64,000 bases of DNA from Litsea cubeba (lineage: Eukaryota; Streptophyta; Magnoliopsida; Laurales; Lauraceae), in assembly GCA_012931725.1 (NCBI GenBank), contig CM022951.1, positions 75,331,905 to 75,395,904 of the forward strand. Reading direction: 5' to 3'. The position numbers and the translations under genes are program-made. A model generated the notes under the pieces. The model did no database searches and was not told where the DNA came from. It saw nothing but the letters and a program-made list of their open reading frames with translations. Positions 11,481-24,611 of the stretch are shown in pieces (within the stretch, counting starts at the first letter, position 1; every line of letters begins with the position of its first letter).

Positions 11481-11639
11481 CAGTATCCACCTCTCTCTCT
11501 CTCTCTCTCTGTGTGTGGCCTGTCTCTCCTTGTTTAATTTCTTCAGCTCTCAACTGCAGGAAGAGTAATATGGGATGGTTTTCTGGAGCTCGTAGAAACA
11601 GCACGCATCCAGAGGCATATAATTTTCTGGTAGTCTATT

Positions 11640-12463
11640 TCTTTTGTTCCTGGCATATACACACAGGAGAGAATGACTTTGAGTAGAAAGGAAAATATGT
11701 CTTTATTTATTTAATTATTTATTTATACTTCTGTTTTATCCCTTTCACAAAGAAGCTTCTGAAATGTTTAAGCTGTAATTGTAGCATTACCTTGTATCTG
11801 GAAATCAAAGCCAAATGGGTCATCCTGGCATTCAGATTCTAACTTGGACTGGCTGAATATTTCTTTGATGTATCAAGAACCAAAGACAGTGGTAGCAATC
11901 AAATATTGTTTTTGTTTTACTTGTAGATAGATGGGAAGCCTGCATTGTTTTAACATATAGCATCCATTCTGTTATCCGTTTAATGTAAGTATAGTAAGTC
12001 TGACTGCAAAGATCATTGTTTCTTTTGGTAATGGACAGGGTAATGGTTTCCTCATCTAGGTTGGTGGATTGATCAAGCCCCTAAACATAAATGCAACAAT
12101 CTGATTCGTTTTTCCCTTCTTGAACATATTTAAAAACGTTACAACATTTACTTTTTCAAAAAATTAAAAAGAAAAAAAATACAACATACAACTCAAGCAT
12201 TTTTTCAATTAAACTAATAGATTGAATCATCTTTCACCCTCATTTGGATGTGTGGCGGAATTTTATCTTAGAATCCTTATAGATGACGATTCTGAGGTAC
12301 TCTTTAACATTTGGTTGTCTCATTGATGAACTCTAAGATGAATTCCATGAAATCCTTGCGTCCGTAGTTATAAAGGAATCCTCCTGTCTTCATGGGAAAG
12401 TCAGCAAACCCTCATGTCCATGGATCCAAATGTGACCTCAACATCTGATATTCTTTCTTAATT
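11640..12463. other. intergenic between convergent genes
   Basis: Nothing recognisable apart from A/T runs. The right part (12470-12590) is the probable CCD7 3' untranslated region. Confidence 0.4.
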
Positions 12464-12469
12464 TTTATT
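12464..12469 (-). terminator. candidate poly(A) signal of CCD7
   Basis: TTTATT on the plus strand is AATAAA on the minus strand, about 120 bases past the CCD7 stop codon, a usual distance for a plant near-upstream element. Position-based inference only. Confidence 0.4.
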
Positions 12470-12589
12470 GCACAAACTTTTTTTGCTCTCTGCGTGCTTT
12501 CTTTTACCAACAACCCGGTACAAGTGGTAGTGATTAATGTACCAAAAGAGGTTGCGAGTATTGTTCTCACTATCTTTTTAGACGATTTT

Positions 12590-15500
12590 TTAGTCTGGAG
12601 CCCAAAATCCATGGAATCCAAGTGGAAAGTTGAGGTGTTTTGGGACTTCCAGCTTTGCCACAACTGCATTAGCTTTTCCTATGCGTTTAGAATCCAAGAT
12701 CACAAGGTAACATCTTTGCACTGAAACTGCATACTGCAAAAAAAAAAAAAAAAAAAGGATAAGGAAGAATTGTTACTATGCATAAATAAAGAAGATCATG
12801 CATTTTAACATTGTAAGTTGGGTAAATTCAGATTGTAAGTACCCAACATCCACTGGACCATCCATGGCAGTACCCAACGGATGGTCTGGACTAAATGGTT
12901 GCACAGCCATCATGAAGTAGCAAACGGGCTAATATTAGTTGAGTTCCTCACCTCTACAACTAGAAGGTATCCATCATCCTCCTCATCCCCTTTTGGAACA
13001 AAGACGGGCTCACCAATGAATCGTCGACTTCTAGAAGACCATGTTGATACTGACCCATCTACGATGTTGATCTTTGCCACACTGTCAAAGGGGAAATGGG
13101 GCAAGAATTGGCGAGATCCTGAAGAAGTTGCTGTGTAAATGTAGGAATTTCTGCTACCAGAGAAGGCCGGGTTGATTGCAGGGAAATCAGATGGTCTTTT
13201 CCACTGGTTCAAAGGCTCCACACTACATTTCTGGCAATCTCCCTTTGCGTTCAATTCAACAGATACCTGCATTTTAGCTCACTGAATACGTTAGTATAAG
13301 TTAAAGCTATCTTCTAGTTTAGCACACATGACATCCCTTGTGTTTTTTTTTTCATGCCCTGTTTCCATGTTTGGTCCATTTGGTTTGTGAGTTGATTTGA
13401 ATGGGCCCCTACTTTGAATGAGCTATGGTCCAAAAGTCACAATATCAGGAGGAGCTACGATTCGATTAAGGCCTGCTGGCAGTTGACCATCAACACTCTC
13501 AATGAAGAAAGTAAATCGGATGGTCAGGATTTTTGTGATTGTGAAATCTATTTCACGAGCCATTAAAAGCTGGACCCCAAAATCAGTTGTCCCGACTCAA
13601 TGTCACACGTGCTGTGGTCTGTAGACAAAAAAAATTGCCCAAACCCAAGTGAAGGGACTATAATAGCTAATAACACTATCAAACATTCCATTGTCATCAG
13701 CTGCAGTTAGCATTAGAATTGCTCGTTTGAAAGAGTAATTATGTCTCTCAAATGGTAGTATTTTTTTTCTTTTTATTTTGATCGATGCATTTTTAGTTGG
13801 ATTTATAACTAATGGTAAAAAAAAAATGGGTCTTATTTTGTTATCCATAGAGACCCCATTCAATACATCCAATCTCTTGTATATGCAATGTATGATTGAT
13901 TTAAACCAAATTTCATATGCAAGGCCCAGGTAGAGAGAGATATATACCCGAACTAGGTGGGGTAGTGTGGACTCTTCACCCTCTCTTGCGTTCATGAAGG
14001 AAGGATCGAGTTTCCCGGTCTTCCAATCATATCCTGCAAAACCGAAGATGTTTCTCTTTCCTAAGTTCCATTGACTGGATTATTGAGATCAATGAATGAA
14101 CCATTGCAGTATTGATCAAGCCTTGACTTGTCTACTAGCATAGGGCCTACCAAAAAGTCCCAATAATCTTACGTGTAGCCACATGGATGGCCTGCCCTAT
14201 TGAAACTCATGATAAAATAGAAATATAGAAACTGTAGGAGAAAAGAAGAAAGAAAGAAGAAGCAAGAATTACCAAACAATTTCTGGAAATTGAACCATTG
14301 GTAGGAGCAAGCAGCAGCATAGATTTGAATTTCCAGATTGCCCTTGTCGTCTTTTTGCTCGAATGAATTTGCCACATGTAATAGCCAAAGCTGTGATGGT
14401 ACTTCGATGGGCACTCTCCACTTATCAAGATGGCTGCTGCCTTCTTCTGAGAAGCGTGGTAACAAGTAAATTGGGGACGTGGGCCTGCTTGGGTTCACCG
14501 ATAAAGCCGAGATCATGGGGGAGAGCCCAGACACAGCTAGCATCGATCCTGCATTTCCCATCCATATATACCACACACAACACACAAAAATGGCATTCAC
14601 ATCATCAGCTTTATCTTCTTTTTTTTTTTGTCTTTACACGTACATCTTTAGCATCTAGTCTCTTAAATATCATTATCTTCTTCTTCATAAACAACAACAA
14701 CAAGAAGAACAAGTATTTAATTGTTGAGAGATTATATTACCAGGGACATCAAGCTTGATCCGGTTGCCAAAGATAATGTAGTGGGAGTCAGTGAAAGCCC
14801 AGTCGTGAATCATCAAATGGTCTGGGATACTAAACTCCTTCTTCTGTAGTAACTTGAAATTCAAGTCAAATTCTACACCCAAAAATAAACAAATAAATAA
14901 ATATGAGTGAGAGAGAGAGCAAAATCATATGACCATGTGTTCGTTTGTATTTATATATGCGTAGTTTGATAATTTTTCTTGTGTGTTGTGGGGTGAGACT
15001 TGAGAGTGAGACTTACCATAGAAGGTGAAGTTGCTGAGAGGGAGAAGCATGTCCTCAGCATTGCAGGAGGTTAGTAGAAGTCTGTTCCGACAAGCGTCGA
15101 TCTTGTAATGAGCTAACAATCTCTTTGGGGGCATCTTAAACACACCTGATCACCATATTAGTATTATTAGTCTTGCGTTTAGATATAGGTTTTTGGCGAT
15201 GCAGAAATTAACCATTGATTTGGGGCAGTGGAATCCGAGGGTTTAGAGAATATTTTGAGGACAGCAGTATAAATCCATCATCTGCCCCTCAGATTAACGT
15301 GTTTCCGGGGTACAGGAGCTGGGACAAATTTCACTCTAATTAGTTGGGCCTACTGTCATAGTGTTCCCATGTGATACATGGGATTAAAATAAAAAAAGAA
15401 GTGTCGTGAGATCATTTTTTAATTGATTAATTAAATGGTGGGCCCAACTCCAATCAGGATGAAATTTGGCCCAACGCGGATGCTTGAAGGGAGATCTGGG

Positions 15501-18500
15501 TTTCAGAGGTGGGTGCCACTGATTTATATATAGGGTTGCCCCAGAGATATGGTTTTCAAACACCACCAAGAACAAAGGAGACGAGAGAAAGGATAAAGCC
15601 ATTTATTGGATCCAGATCCTCCTTTACGTGCAAGACATTCAATTGGATTTTGTAATAGCAACTTGACAAAATTTGTGATATGAATATCCATTTGTCCCAT
15701 AAAATATAAAAGGGCTGTGATGTACCCGTTAAAACAAAGAAAAAGAAAAGGAAAAAGAAGTTCATTGATTGAGTGTTGTCAGTTGTATGATTTGAAATTA
15801 TGAACTTGATAATGGATAAATAGAGAGAAGTTAAGCTTATTTCTTTATAATTAATCTCATGGCCTTAGATTGAATAACAAGCAAAATCAAATAAATTTAA
15901 TTTCTTTTTAGACGTCGAGATATCAAACCCTCCTATAATCGAAAGCACCAATGAGCCATGAACTCTACGGGAATCCTAATCCAGACCCAATTATTTATTA
16001 TTAATGATGGACAACATTCTTAGATTGCATGGTATTAACAATGTAAATGGGAGCTTGACTTGACAATAAATATATATATAAGCTTGAATTCAAATCAAAA
16101 TCACATACATTATAACATATTATTGCCATCATCATCATCATCTAAAATATCCTCTCAAGAGCCAGTTATATTATCAAAACTAAAGCCATTAGATATGTAC
16201 CACTTTGGGTCACCATAAGCAGACAAAACGGATACATAGATAGGAAGGCTAGTCAATTAACAAGTGATGCTTGTAAAAAGACGTGTGCGGTTAGAATGGA
16301 TTGGATTTCAAAAGGTTGGGCCCACATAAGTCAAATCAAGTGATAGCAATATTAATCAGATGTATTAACCTTGCTTTGGCATATAAGCATTACTATATCT
16401 TTAAAATAAACACATTTTAATAAAAATATAAAATATATGAAGTCTATATATATATATATATATATATGCCAAGATTAGCTGAGCTCAAGCTTTAGCTGAG
16501 CCCTTAACAAGTCCAGCTCGAGCTCTAGCTGAACCAAATAAAGCCCAGCTTGAACTCTGAGGACATCTCAAGTGGAGCTCGAACCTTTCTTTATTTAATT
16601 TCAACAATGATTATACTACCATCCTTTCTTTTCTTTTTTTTCCTTTTTTTTTATGAAGGTATTTCAGTACACAATTATTATTATTATATATATTTTAACT
16701 CTCATGCTGCCAACATTTATGGTATGTTAGGGTGAGTGTTTTTTTTTTAAAATGAAAGAGTTCATGAGAAAATGAAGATGAATTTATATAATCGACCCCA
16801 ATTTAGTTGGAATAAGGCTTAAATAATGATGATGAGGATGATGAGTGTGAGCGTTTTCTACTAAAATTGAGAATGAATATTATGAGAAAATATTTTTCAT
16901 TGTTGTATATTAATATTTTAGACAGTTTTCATTTCCCAAGACAAAATCATTTTACCGCAATTTCTAGGGAGAAGAGATCATTTTCAAGATTTAGGACCAT
17001 TTTATGTAGTCTTATTAAACATTTAATTCAAATAATTTCTCAAAAAAAAAAATGGCACACAGACTCTAGAAAACTAAATTCGCAATTTTCCTTTCCCCTA
17101 TAAAATGAAGTCACCACAGAACCGTTAGAGCAGGGAAAAAAATAAATCACATCCTTACTTTTGAGTTGAGTTTAAACTGTATTTTGGTCATTTGGCATAC
17201 TTTACTGGAGGTGTAAACTTCTACCAGATTTTGCCTTATCAAATATTTCCATTTTTTATGTTGTTCTCCTTAAAAAAGTTGACAACGTACCTTTTCTAGG
17301 TCGACTTAATTGAATGTCAATCAAGGGAGGCAAAACAGTAGAAAGTAATTGGATGTTGATTGGGGGTGTCAAAAATATAAGGCCCATTAAATGTTTCTAA
17401 CCCTTAGTTATATATACTCAAAATTTTATCAACTCTTTATTGTGTAAGCTTTTATTATAGTCAAATTAAATCTAGCTCAATGTTAAATCAAGATCAATAC
17501 CAATATATATATAAGAGCTAGGGTAAGTGTGTCGAAAGATTGGATTGATCACTTACAAAAACAGAAATATATACATAAATTATTATAACAAAATCCATGT
17601 AAATTTTACTGATTAATCTGCCATGAGTCTATCTATATAACAAGACACAAGTGGCATTTACTTTTTTGGACATTTATTTTTAGACTCTAGTAAGGTGCTT
17701 GGTGAGTTTCTCATGACTAGAAAGCCTGATATACTGCATACTTAAATGATTGATCGTCTACAAAAAATCCATATCCAGATCTATTAGATACCATATCCAG
17801 ATCTATTAGATAGATTAGTGGGCCTATGAAATGAGTCTGGATCCTCTGTCAACAGCTATTACAAGGAACACTATATTACTTTTTGGGAACTCCATAGTGG
17901 GGGGCTGTATATAGAGATAGTCTAAATTGTTCAAGATGAATCCACCATCAAATTAAGTACTATAACAAATACTTGACTAGATACTGATGTGGCAGAGTTA
18001 AGCACATTTCTAGTGTTCAATAGTATGGTGGGACTCACTCTTTTTCAGACGAGTATATAGTATGATTGGAGGGAATACAATCACCTTCAATCATATGGGT
18101 CCCATGATGGAGTTCCCATGGGACAAAGGATGCTGCGGACTACTTCCAAATATGCCACATGTCGTCTAGTTAAAAAATCTAACAAAGAGCTCACCATGAA
18201 GAATCGGCTTCAAGAACCCAGCAGCAACATCCACCAGCGCTCTCCCAGCACCCTTCCTCTCTACCACCACCTCCTCGTCACCGCCAATCACGTCGAAAAG
18301 CCCCACCGTATCCAACGTCCGTGGCTTGATCTTGTAAGGGACCCCACCCTCCCACAAACAGAGCAGGTGGGCCCCCCACCTCAACACGGACGTGTTTGCC
18401 ACGTTCTTCATCACCTTTGTATTCCCCACCTTCTTCCCTCCCCTCAGCACCGAGAACGGCCCCCGGTGCGAGAACCGCCACTTCCCCATCTCCCCGTCCC

Positions 18501-18966
18501 ACTCCTCCTCCTTCGCCTCCGTCGCCACGTACCTCGCCGTGTACTTCACCTCCCCCGACGGACCACCGATTGAGAAGGCCCGCAGGTAACCATGCCCGTC
18601 CAGAGGGTGCACCGTCGACCCATAGTCGTCTGAAAACACCCCTGGTCCGGCGAGGTAGTACATCCCAGACGGAAAGTCCGGCGGTATAGCTCCCTCGACC
18701 GCCCGGAGGACAACCGGCTCCGCCACCTCGGTGCGCTGCGAGACAAATAGGAATTGGTAGTCCCAGAAGGCAGCGATAGAGTCGTCGTCCACGTCATCCT
18801 CTACGTAGATCCTCTCCACCTCGGCGGTTCCGGATACCGCTCGGCTTATTTTAGCGAAAGGAGGGGTTCTCCGGGCCGGAAGTTTCTTCACCCCTGCAGC
18901 AGCATCTGCATCTGCATCAGCAGGGATTTTGATAGGAAGAAAGTGATGAGTTATCGCTGCGTGCAT
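12590..18966 (-). CDS. CCD7: carotenoid cleavage dioxygenase 7 (strigolactone synthesis), 7 exons
   Basis: Exons in transcript order are 18195-18966, 15017-15145, 14741-14872, 14273-14548, 13948-14033, 12952-13266 and 12590-12733. All borders are GT-AG, and the phases join to 617 aa, about the length of Arabidopsis CCD7/MAX3. CCD7 is a plastid non-haem iron enzyme that cleaves 9-cis-beta-carotene at the 9',10' bond, between D27 and CCD8 in strigolactone synthesis. Seen: a transit-like N-terminus, FWDYQFLFVSQRTE, PLDGHGYLRAF, RWRFSHRGPF-type blocks and NTKVMKNVANTSVL. The four iron-ligand histidines are H270 (AHYKID), H323 (MIHDW), H402 (LLHVAN) and H611 (GFHGFW). The last exon starts TATGCAGTTTCAGTG behind an 18-base T run and ends ...FWAPD stop; it is overlapped by an unrelated frame. 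Intron 1 is 3,049 bp. Exon 1 is very GC-rich compared with the rest. No disabling change seen. Confidence 0.96.
15318..15475. mobile_element. small MITE in CCD7 intron 1
   Basis: The left arm GCTGGGACAAATTTCACTCT continues to AGTTGGGCC. The reverse complement of the right arm is GTTGGGCCAAATTTCATCCT, continuing to AGTTGGGCC. The arms are about 38 bp, imperfect, around a ~80-bp AT-rich centre. No target-site duplication was recognised. Confidence 0.6.
16445..16467. repeat. (TA)n microsatellite in CCD7 intron 1
   Basis: Uninterrupted alternating TA of about 23 bases. The rest of intron 1 (15476-18194) holds A/T runs and no domain-bearing frame. Confidence 0.8.
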
Positions 18967-19072
18967 TTTCTTCTTCTTCCAATTTCTCTAAAGACGTTTG
19001 TTTTCTTGTTTTATACTTTCAGAGCAAACGATGGAAATGGGATTTTGGATTCATCGACAGAGGGTTTTGGAC

Positions 19073-19082
19073 TCTATATATG
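19073..19082 (-). promoter_or_regulatory. candidate TATA box of CCD7
   Basis: CATATATAGA on the minus strand lies about 108 bases upstream of the CCD7 start codon, giving a leader of roughly 75-80 bases if used. It is the best TATA-like motif in the first 200 bases upstream. Supported by position and sequence only. Confidence 0.4.
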
Positions 19083-19139
19083 TAGATGTAGGACAAATAG
19101 GCTTGGAGAAGTTTGGTGATTTCAAGGGATGGATAGAGA

Positions 19140-22100
19140 TTTATAAAGAGGAGAGAGTTGCACTTGCATTGCATGGTTTGTCTTGTAGTGGGGAATCTTT
19201 GTGATAGCTATCGCCAAGGGTACTGCTTTCTTTCTTCCCTTCACGAGACATAAAAAAATAAAAAATGTTGAATCCATGTGGTTCTCGTTTACAAGGGATG
19301 ATACTGATGGTAACGTGCGCACAACTGAGAGTCTCACGTGAGACTATAATTGTAAGATGGGAATCCGGATCCCCAATGTGCCTCTCTCAGACTTCCCATG
19401 AGTACTGGAAGGTGATCATAAACTTTATAATTGGATCAATCTACTGAAAATCATAGCCACATCAAATGATAATCATCTCCTTTATCAGATATTTGTAAAT
19501 TTTACTTTAATAGGATCTGATCCCATCGTAAGATCGAACATATATTAAAATTATGATTAATGCATAATGCTTAATTTTAATTTATAGTGAGACTGTCTCT
19601 TATTGATGTAAAATTTAAACAGACCCCGCGGCTATTGCATTGGAAATATGATCATTTTGAAATTTAAATTGCTCCGATTTTCGATAGGTGTGTCTCACTG
19701 TAGAATATCACACCTTCCGCTCATGGAATGTGTAAGTGAGATCACACAAAGAAGACTTTGTGTGAATTGGGCTTGTGTTTGTTCATTTAGCACTTTGATA
19801 GTGTTGTTATAGTAATTTATTCTCCCACTCTCGGTTGTTGTTATTTTTTTAATATTATTGTGTGAATTGTTTCCTATGTAGATTAGCTGTACGTTACAGC
19901 GTTGCCCACTTCAAATTTTTTTATATTTATTATTATTTTTATCTTTCGTACCACTGAGAAAGCTTGTTTTATGCTTATTATTATTTTCATCTTTCGTACA
20001 ATTAACTGACAATGCAAGTTGGTTTAGAAAATTTATAAGTTACTTTTATCATGTTTTACATATAAATCTCATTGCTATTACTCAAGTATGTATCAAAAAT
20101 GCATGCGGCAAAATTGAATATGTAAGTTATACAATATTTAACCCCAAACTAGCACAATTCCCATGCCCATGTATGGTATTTTGACATCCTAATCGGTTTG
20201 CCTCCTCTTCTTTTGTTATTATTATTATTATTATTTTCTATAAAAGCTAAATGCTATTTGAAATTAAAAAACTGAAAATCTTTGTGTGGTTTGTAGGGGT
20301 GCTTTTATGCAAATAAAAGTAGGAAAGATAGTTTTTTTTTTTTTTCCCCTAGTCACATACAAAATCAAGTTTGGGTCTTCTTTTAGTGGAAACTTATTTT
20401 TCCTTTTAGTTGACTTTTGCAAAAAGAAGAAGAATAGATTTTCTCCTCAAAGGAGGTAGAGATCACTTATTTCAGTAGTGGTTAAAATGCTTATTTAACA
20501 AAGCTGTTATTTAATTATTTAATTAAAAATATTTTTTAAATGATTTTTTAGAAATAGTTTTCTCTAGTCAAATCCAAATGTAGTGAAAATTCAGCTTTCA
20601 CATAAAAATGGTAATTACCAGCAATGGGATTTTGTATCTCTAGTTTTCTTCTCATTTCTTTTCTTAGTGGGGATGACAATTCTCCATTTGTCATCATCTC
20701 TACATACAAAGATGCTCTTGTGTTTTAGATAGGAAAAAGGCATGAGACTCTCAGCAGTTGCATGGCAGAGAAACAAACTGTATTCATGGGTTGATCATTC
20801 AGCAAATTGATTTATTTTAATTAGAATGCAGACTTCTTATATCAAAATAATATTTGTCCCTTTATCAATCATGGCAGAATATTAGCTAGATATAGGACCA
20901 GACCCGTCTTGTATGGTTGGCTATTGGGCACCCTCAAGCCCATGACCATGAGCCTAGAATTGAGCTAAAAGGAGGAGAGAGCTGATGCCCATGCTCGGGT
21001 ATGGGCTCCTGCACTCCTCAATGAATCCTCCTCTAAGCTTGTTATTAGAAGAAAGTGCGAAATGCACTTGTATGACTATCACCCTTCTATACAAGGAAAG
21101 TTGTTTTACTGTAGTTAAAGTGCCATCCGATTCGACAGCGATTGCCCCCTCTTTCACTTCCAGTATCCTCTTGTTGTGACCCAAACTCAAATTCCACAGG
21201 GTCCACTGGAAAATCTCTGTTTCTCTTTGTACATATATGTGTGTGCCGATGTCATTGGTCTGTACCTATGATTTGTTCCTGTTAATGACGTGGAAAATGG
21301 AAGCAGTGAAGATAGTGATTTGGAGAAGATGCAGGGGTATTTGGAGGGACCTGGGTAAGTAATCATGATAAAATAAATGGGGCACTAGAAGTGGGCATGA
21401 TTAGAAGTTTGAGATACCAATCCGATAGTTGGTGGGATGCCGCAGGGTAAATGACAAACGCAGGCCACTATCTACTGCCCCTTCTCCCTCACCCCCATCT
21501 ATAATATATTTTTGTTGTGAAATTGGAATCTACATGCCGTCATTCCAACGTATATGTCTCTTTGTTGGAGTTGGTGGCCCACAAATTTATCATTATTGGT
21601 GGTGGCGAATCTTCTTTGACACCTAGAAAATGAGAAAAGAAATACAAATCCTTTTCGATAATAACCATTATTCATCATCTTCAACAAAAGCCGCAATTAC
21701 ATTAGAGTGTACTACATAAATTTTATTTTTCCATTTTTATTTATACCTAGTCAAATCCCCATATCATATAGGTTATACTTTTTTAAATCTACCCAAACTA
21801 CTTCCATCAATGTCATGTTTTGACTTATCTCTTTATCTCAAGGCCATATTTAGTATCTCTATTCTTTTTTTGATAGATCCAGTAAAAATAGAGCCATAAT
21901 AAAAAGTGTCATATAAAGAAGAGGTCAAAACTCTATTTTCTTCAATGGTGGCTTTGCAGACCAGTTGGATAATAAATTAATAATTAATAATGGCTTATAA
22001 CCACCCTCTAGGCTAAATAAAACTAGACCTACTTGCTTAGCTTAGAAGCAACCGACCCAGCCCAAATAAGGAAGGGCTAGGCCCAGTAAATAGCAAAATA

Positions 22101-23689
22101 TAGTTAAGGGATCTCTCATGAATGCTTACAGATGGACTTTATATATAAAGCAGTTGAAAGGAAAGTTTTCAAACAAGAAGTGCATAAAAAAGGGAATAAG
22201 CATGGTTATGAACCGAGAACCATACCCAAATTCAGATAATCAGATTAAAGACTCAAACCTGGAACTGGTCTCAAATAAAGGCCTTGGATCCAAGCCTTGC
22301 CACTCAGTTGTGGCATCAGGTAATTGGGCCCTTGGGTATGATGAAATTCATGGAATAGAACCCCAAACCCATGTTGTAACCGGTTCTACTGAGTCACCCG
22401 AACCTGGAATAAAATTAGAAATGGGTCTAGATATTGGTGTTTCAATTCAGTTCCTTCCTCAAAATTCAATTCCCCTTCACAACCCTAATTGAAATATGCA
22501 TCATTGCTTGATATGACCATTGACCAAACAAAAAATCATAGCCATCCAATGATTTACGGTGCATAATTGAACTGGGCAAGATTGTTCGCCACAAATCAAA
22601 CATATGTCCAATTTGCTGAGTGAAGCAGTGGACGGTTCAAATCATCCACCACTGCTTGTGCCCCAAAGTCATCAATGGATGGTGGAGTGGAGACGATGTA
22701 TCTATAACAATTTTGGGAGATTCGGTTTGTCTTTTATCATTTGTGTTTTTTTTTTTGTTTGTAGTAAAAGGATTTGTCCCATTCTTACCTGACAGGGTAG
22801 CAAAGTTGGCAATGACATTTGGAGCCTAGAGGGGAAGCTGGTGGGCCCCACCTGCTGGGTAGGGGGCACGCCCCGTCCACCTGATGAACCTGTTGGAGTT
22901 ACCACATTCAACGTGGGAGTAAAAAATTGATGATGGTAGATCATGAAAGTGACGAGCGCGCCCAGAAGATCCTCCACAGTCAACAATATTTATATGGTCA
23001 GCCGTGAAAGGTCAATGAATCATTAATGTGGGTGTCATTGTATTGGCCAACTGATTTGAAGGGTTTTGTGAAAATTCAGTGTCAGTAGTCATTTGTAACC
23101 TCAACGGCTCGGAGAATTCACATGTACTTCTGTCCAGCATTTCTTTCATAATTTGGAAGTAAGTTCGTGCAGAAGCTGTGCAATCTAGCATGGTCCAGCG
23201 TCCATCTTCAGTGCATGGTAGAGCCCACTTTTTTCACAACCCAAGCCGGTCATCACTCAGTTGTATTCCTTATCACCAACTTATCAAAGAAAATCCCAAA
23301 GATACAACCGTTGGATTAAGAGAGAGAGTTTTTAAGTGCAGGAGATTCATTACATACGTGTTTCAGATACATTCAAATCCATTAATGGACCATCGTAACG
23401 AACCATGAGACCCGTCGCATGGGTAATTACTAAATCTTACTATCAGCCTCAATCTCGTTCAGTGGTTTCAGATCTTCTGATCATGATCATCTTAACTTAA
23501 CATGAGACATGGGCTGAGCTGGATTGAGCCTTCAGAAGGTGCTCGAGTTTAATGATGGAGCACCAAAAAGATTAAGAAAGTGGGTAAAACCCTATGAACT
23601 CCTGTTTCATTATGACACATCTCTCACCAACTTGTTCTAGATTATAGATTTTTTTCTAGGAGATGCTCTCTTCCTCAACTTTTGATATA
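19140..23689. other. intergenic, no gene seen
   Basis: About 4.5 kb upstream of CCD7 with AT-rich sequence, short ATT repeats (20215-20235) and poly-T. The longest frame, 22118-22492 (+, 124 codons), has no recognisable domain or splice context. Other frames are under 80 codons. The proximal 1-2 kb may hold CCD7 regulatory DNA, but no motif can be assigned. Confidence 0.45.
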
Positions 23690-24071
23690 GGGAAATATTT
23701 AAGTGAGAACTAGTTCTCACCTATTATACATACGAGAATTTTTTTATGGGGCCCAACTAGCAACCCATTCAAACCTAGCAACCAATAGGGAACCCCCTGA
23801 TACTCACTAATCCCAAGGATTGGCACACATCCAAATGGACTGAACCGTTGGATCGAGGGTTGAGTATTTTTTTTAATATGAAGCCATTAAACTTTTGGGC
23901 CACGGTTGAAGGGGTTAGAGGCATGGGTTTGGGGTCAAACTTGATACTTGGGGTGGTCTCATATAGATTTTTCTATCCTCCTGGTCCAATCCTAAAATGG
24001 GGCCAATAATTGGGCCCCACAAAAAAATTCTCACATAATATGTGAGAACAGTTTCCACCTGAATGTTACCC
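23690..24071. mobile_element. Mutator-like MITE, second copy of the 3.15-kb family
   Basis: The 382-bp element has ~65-bp imperfect terminal inverted repeats. The left begins GGGAAATATTTAAGTGAGAA, and the reverse complement of the right begins GGGTAACATTCAGGTGGAAA; both continue to GAGAATTTTTTT and GGGGCCCAA. Flanks TTTGATATA and TTATATATA may be a decayed 9-bp duplication. The core (ACCGTTGGATCGAGGGT ... AAGGGGTTAGAGGCAT) matches the element at 3152-3532 read in the opposite direction, so they are one family. Confidence 0.75.
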
Positions 24072-24611
24072 TTATATATATATATATAAAATGAAAAACA
24101 AACATCACATCAAGCTTCAAAATGTACACGGGCCAACATATCTAATTACATTGTTCATAGGTGGAATCCATAATAAGTTTAGACCATACCCATTATCAAC
24201 CTTAGAGCACAAGGAAAATAATGTCCTTTTTTTTTCCCCTTTTTTGGTAGAAACAAGGAATATAATGCCAAACCATGTCCTAGTGGGATGCTTTTTTTTT
24301 TTTTTTAATTCAAAAAGCTGTCCATAGAGGGGTTTCACAGGGCCATGTAGGCTTGAACTGGTATTGGCTATTGAGTCTACTAAAGAGTTGGGACTGTAAA
24401 AATAGGTGATCCATTATCTAGGATTTGTTTGTTTCATTGGATCTCCTAATTTGAACTGCACCCTTTCAACCATATCTAGAATAGATACCTATTTAGATCG
24501 CATAAAATTGGTATCATTGCTTGGTGGACTGCTTTGATAGTTACCTAGATTAAATCACCAACAAGATTTGGAAAGTATTTTCTGTGAGGACAGGAGGAAA
24601 AAGTTTTTGGA

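Noticed and set aside
12412..12669. 85-codon minus-strand frame over the CCD7 end
   Set aside because: It is the wrong frame over exon 7; the adjacent frame gives the CCD7 C-terminus with matching splice phase.
14169..14600. 143-codon minus-strand frame as an independent gene
   Set aside because: It is CCD7 exon 4 extended into both flanking introns.
7339..18966. A biosynthetic cluster of the GT47 gene with CCD7
   Set aside because: They are convergent and functionally unrelated as far as known; closeness alone does not support a shared pathway.
22118..22492. 124-codon plus-strand frame
   Set aside because: No recognisable domain, no nearby splice or promoter signals; could not be supported.
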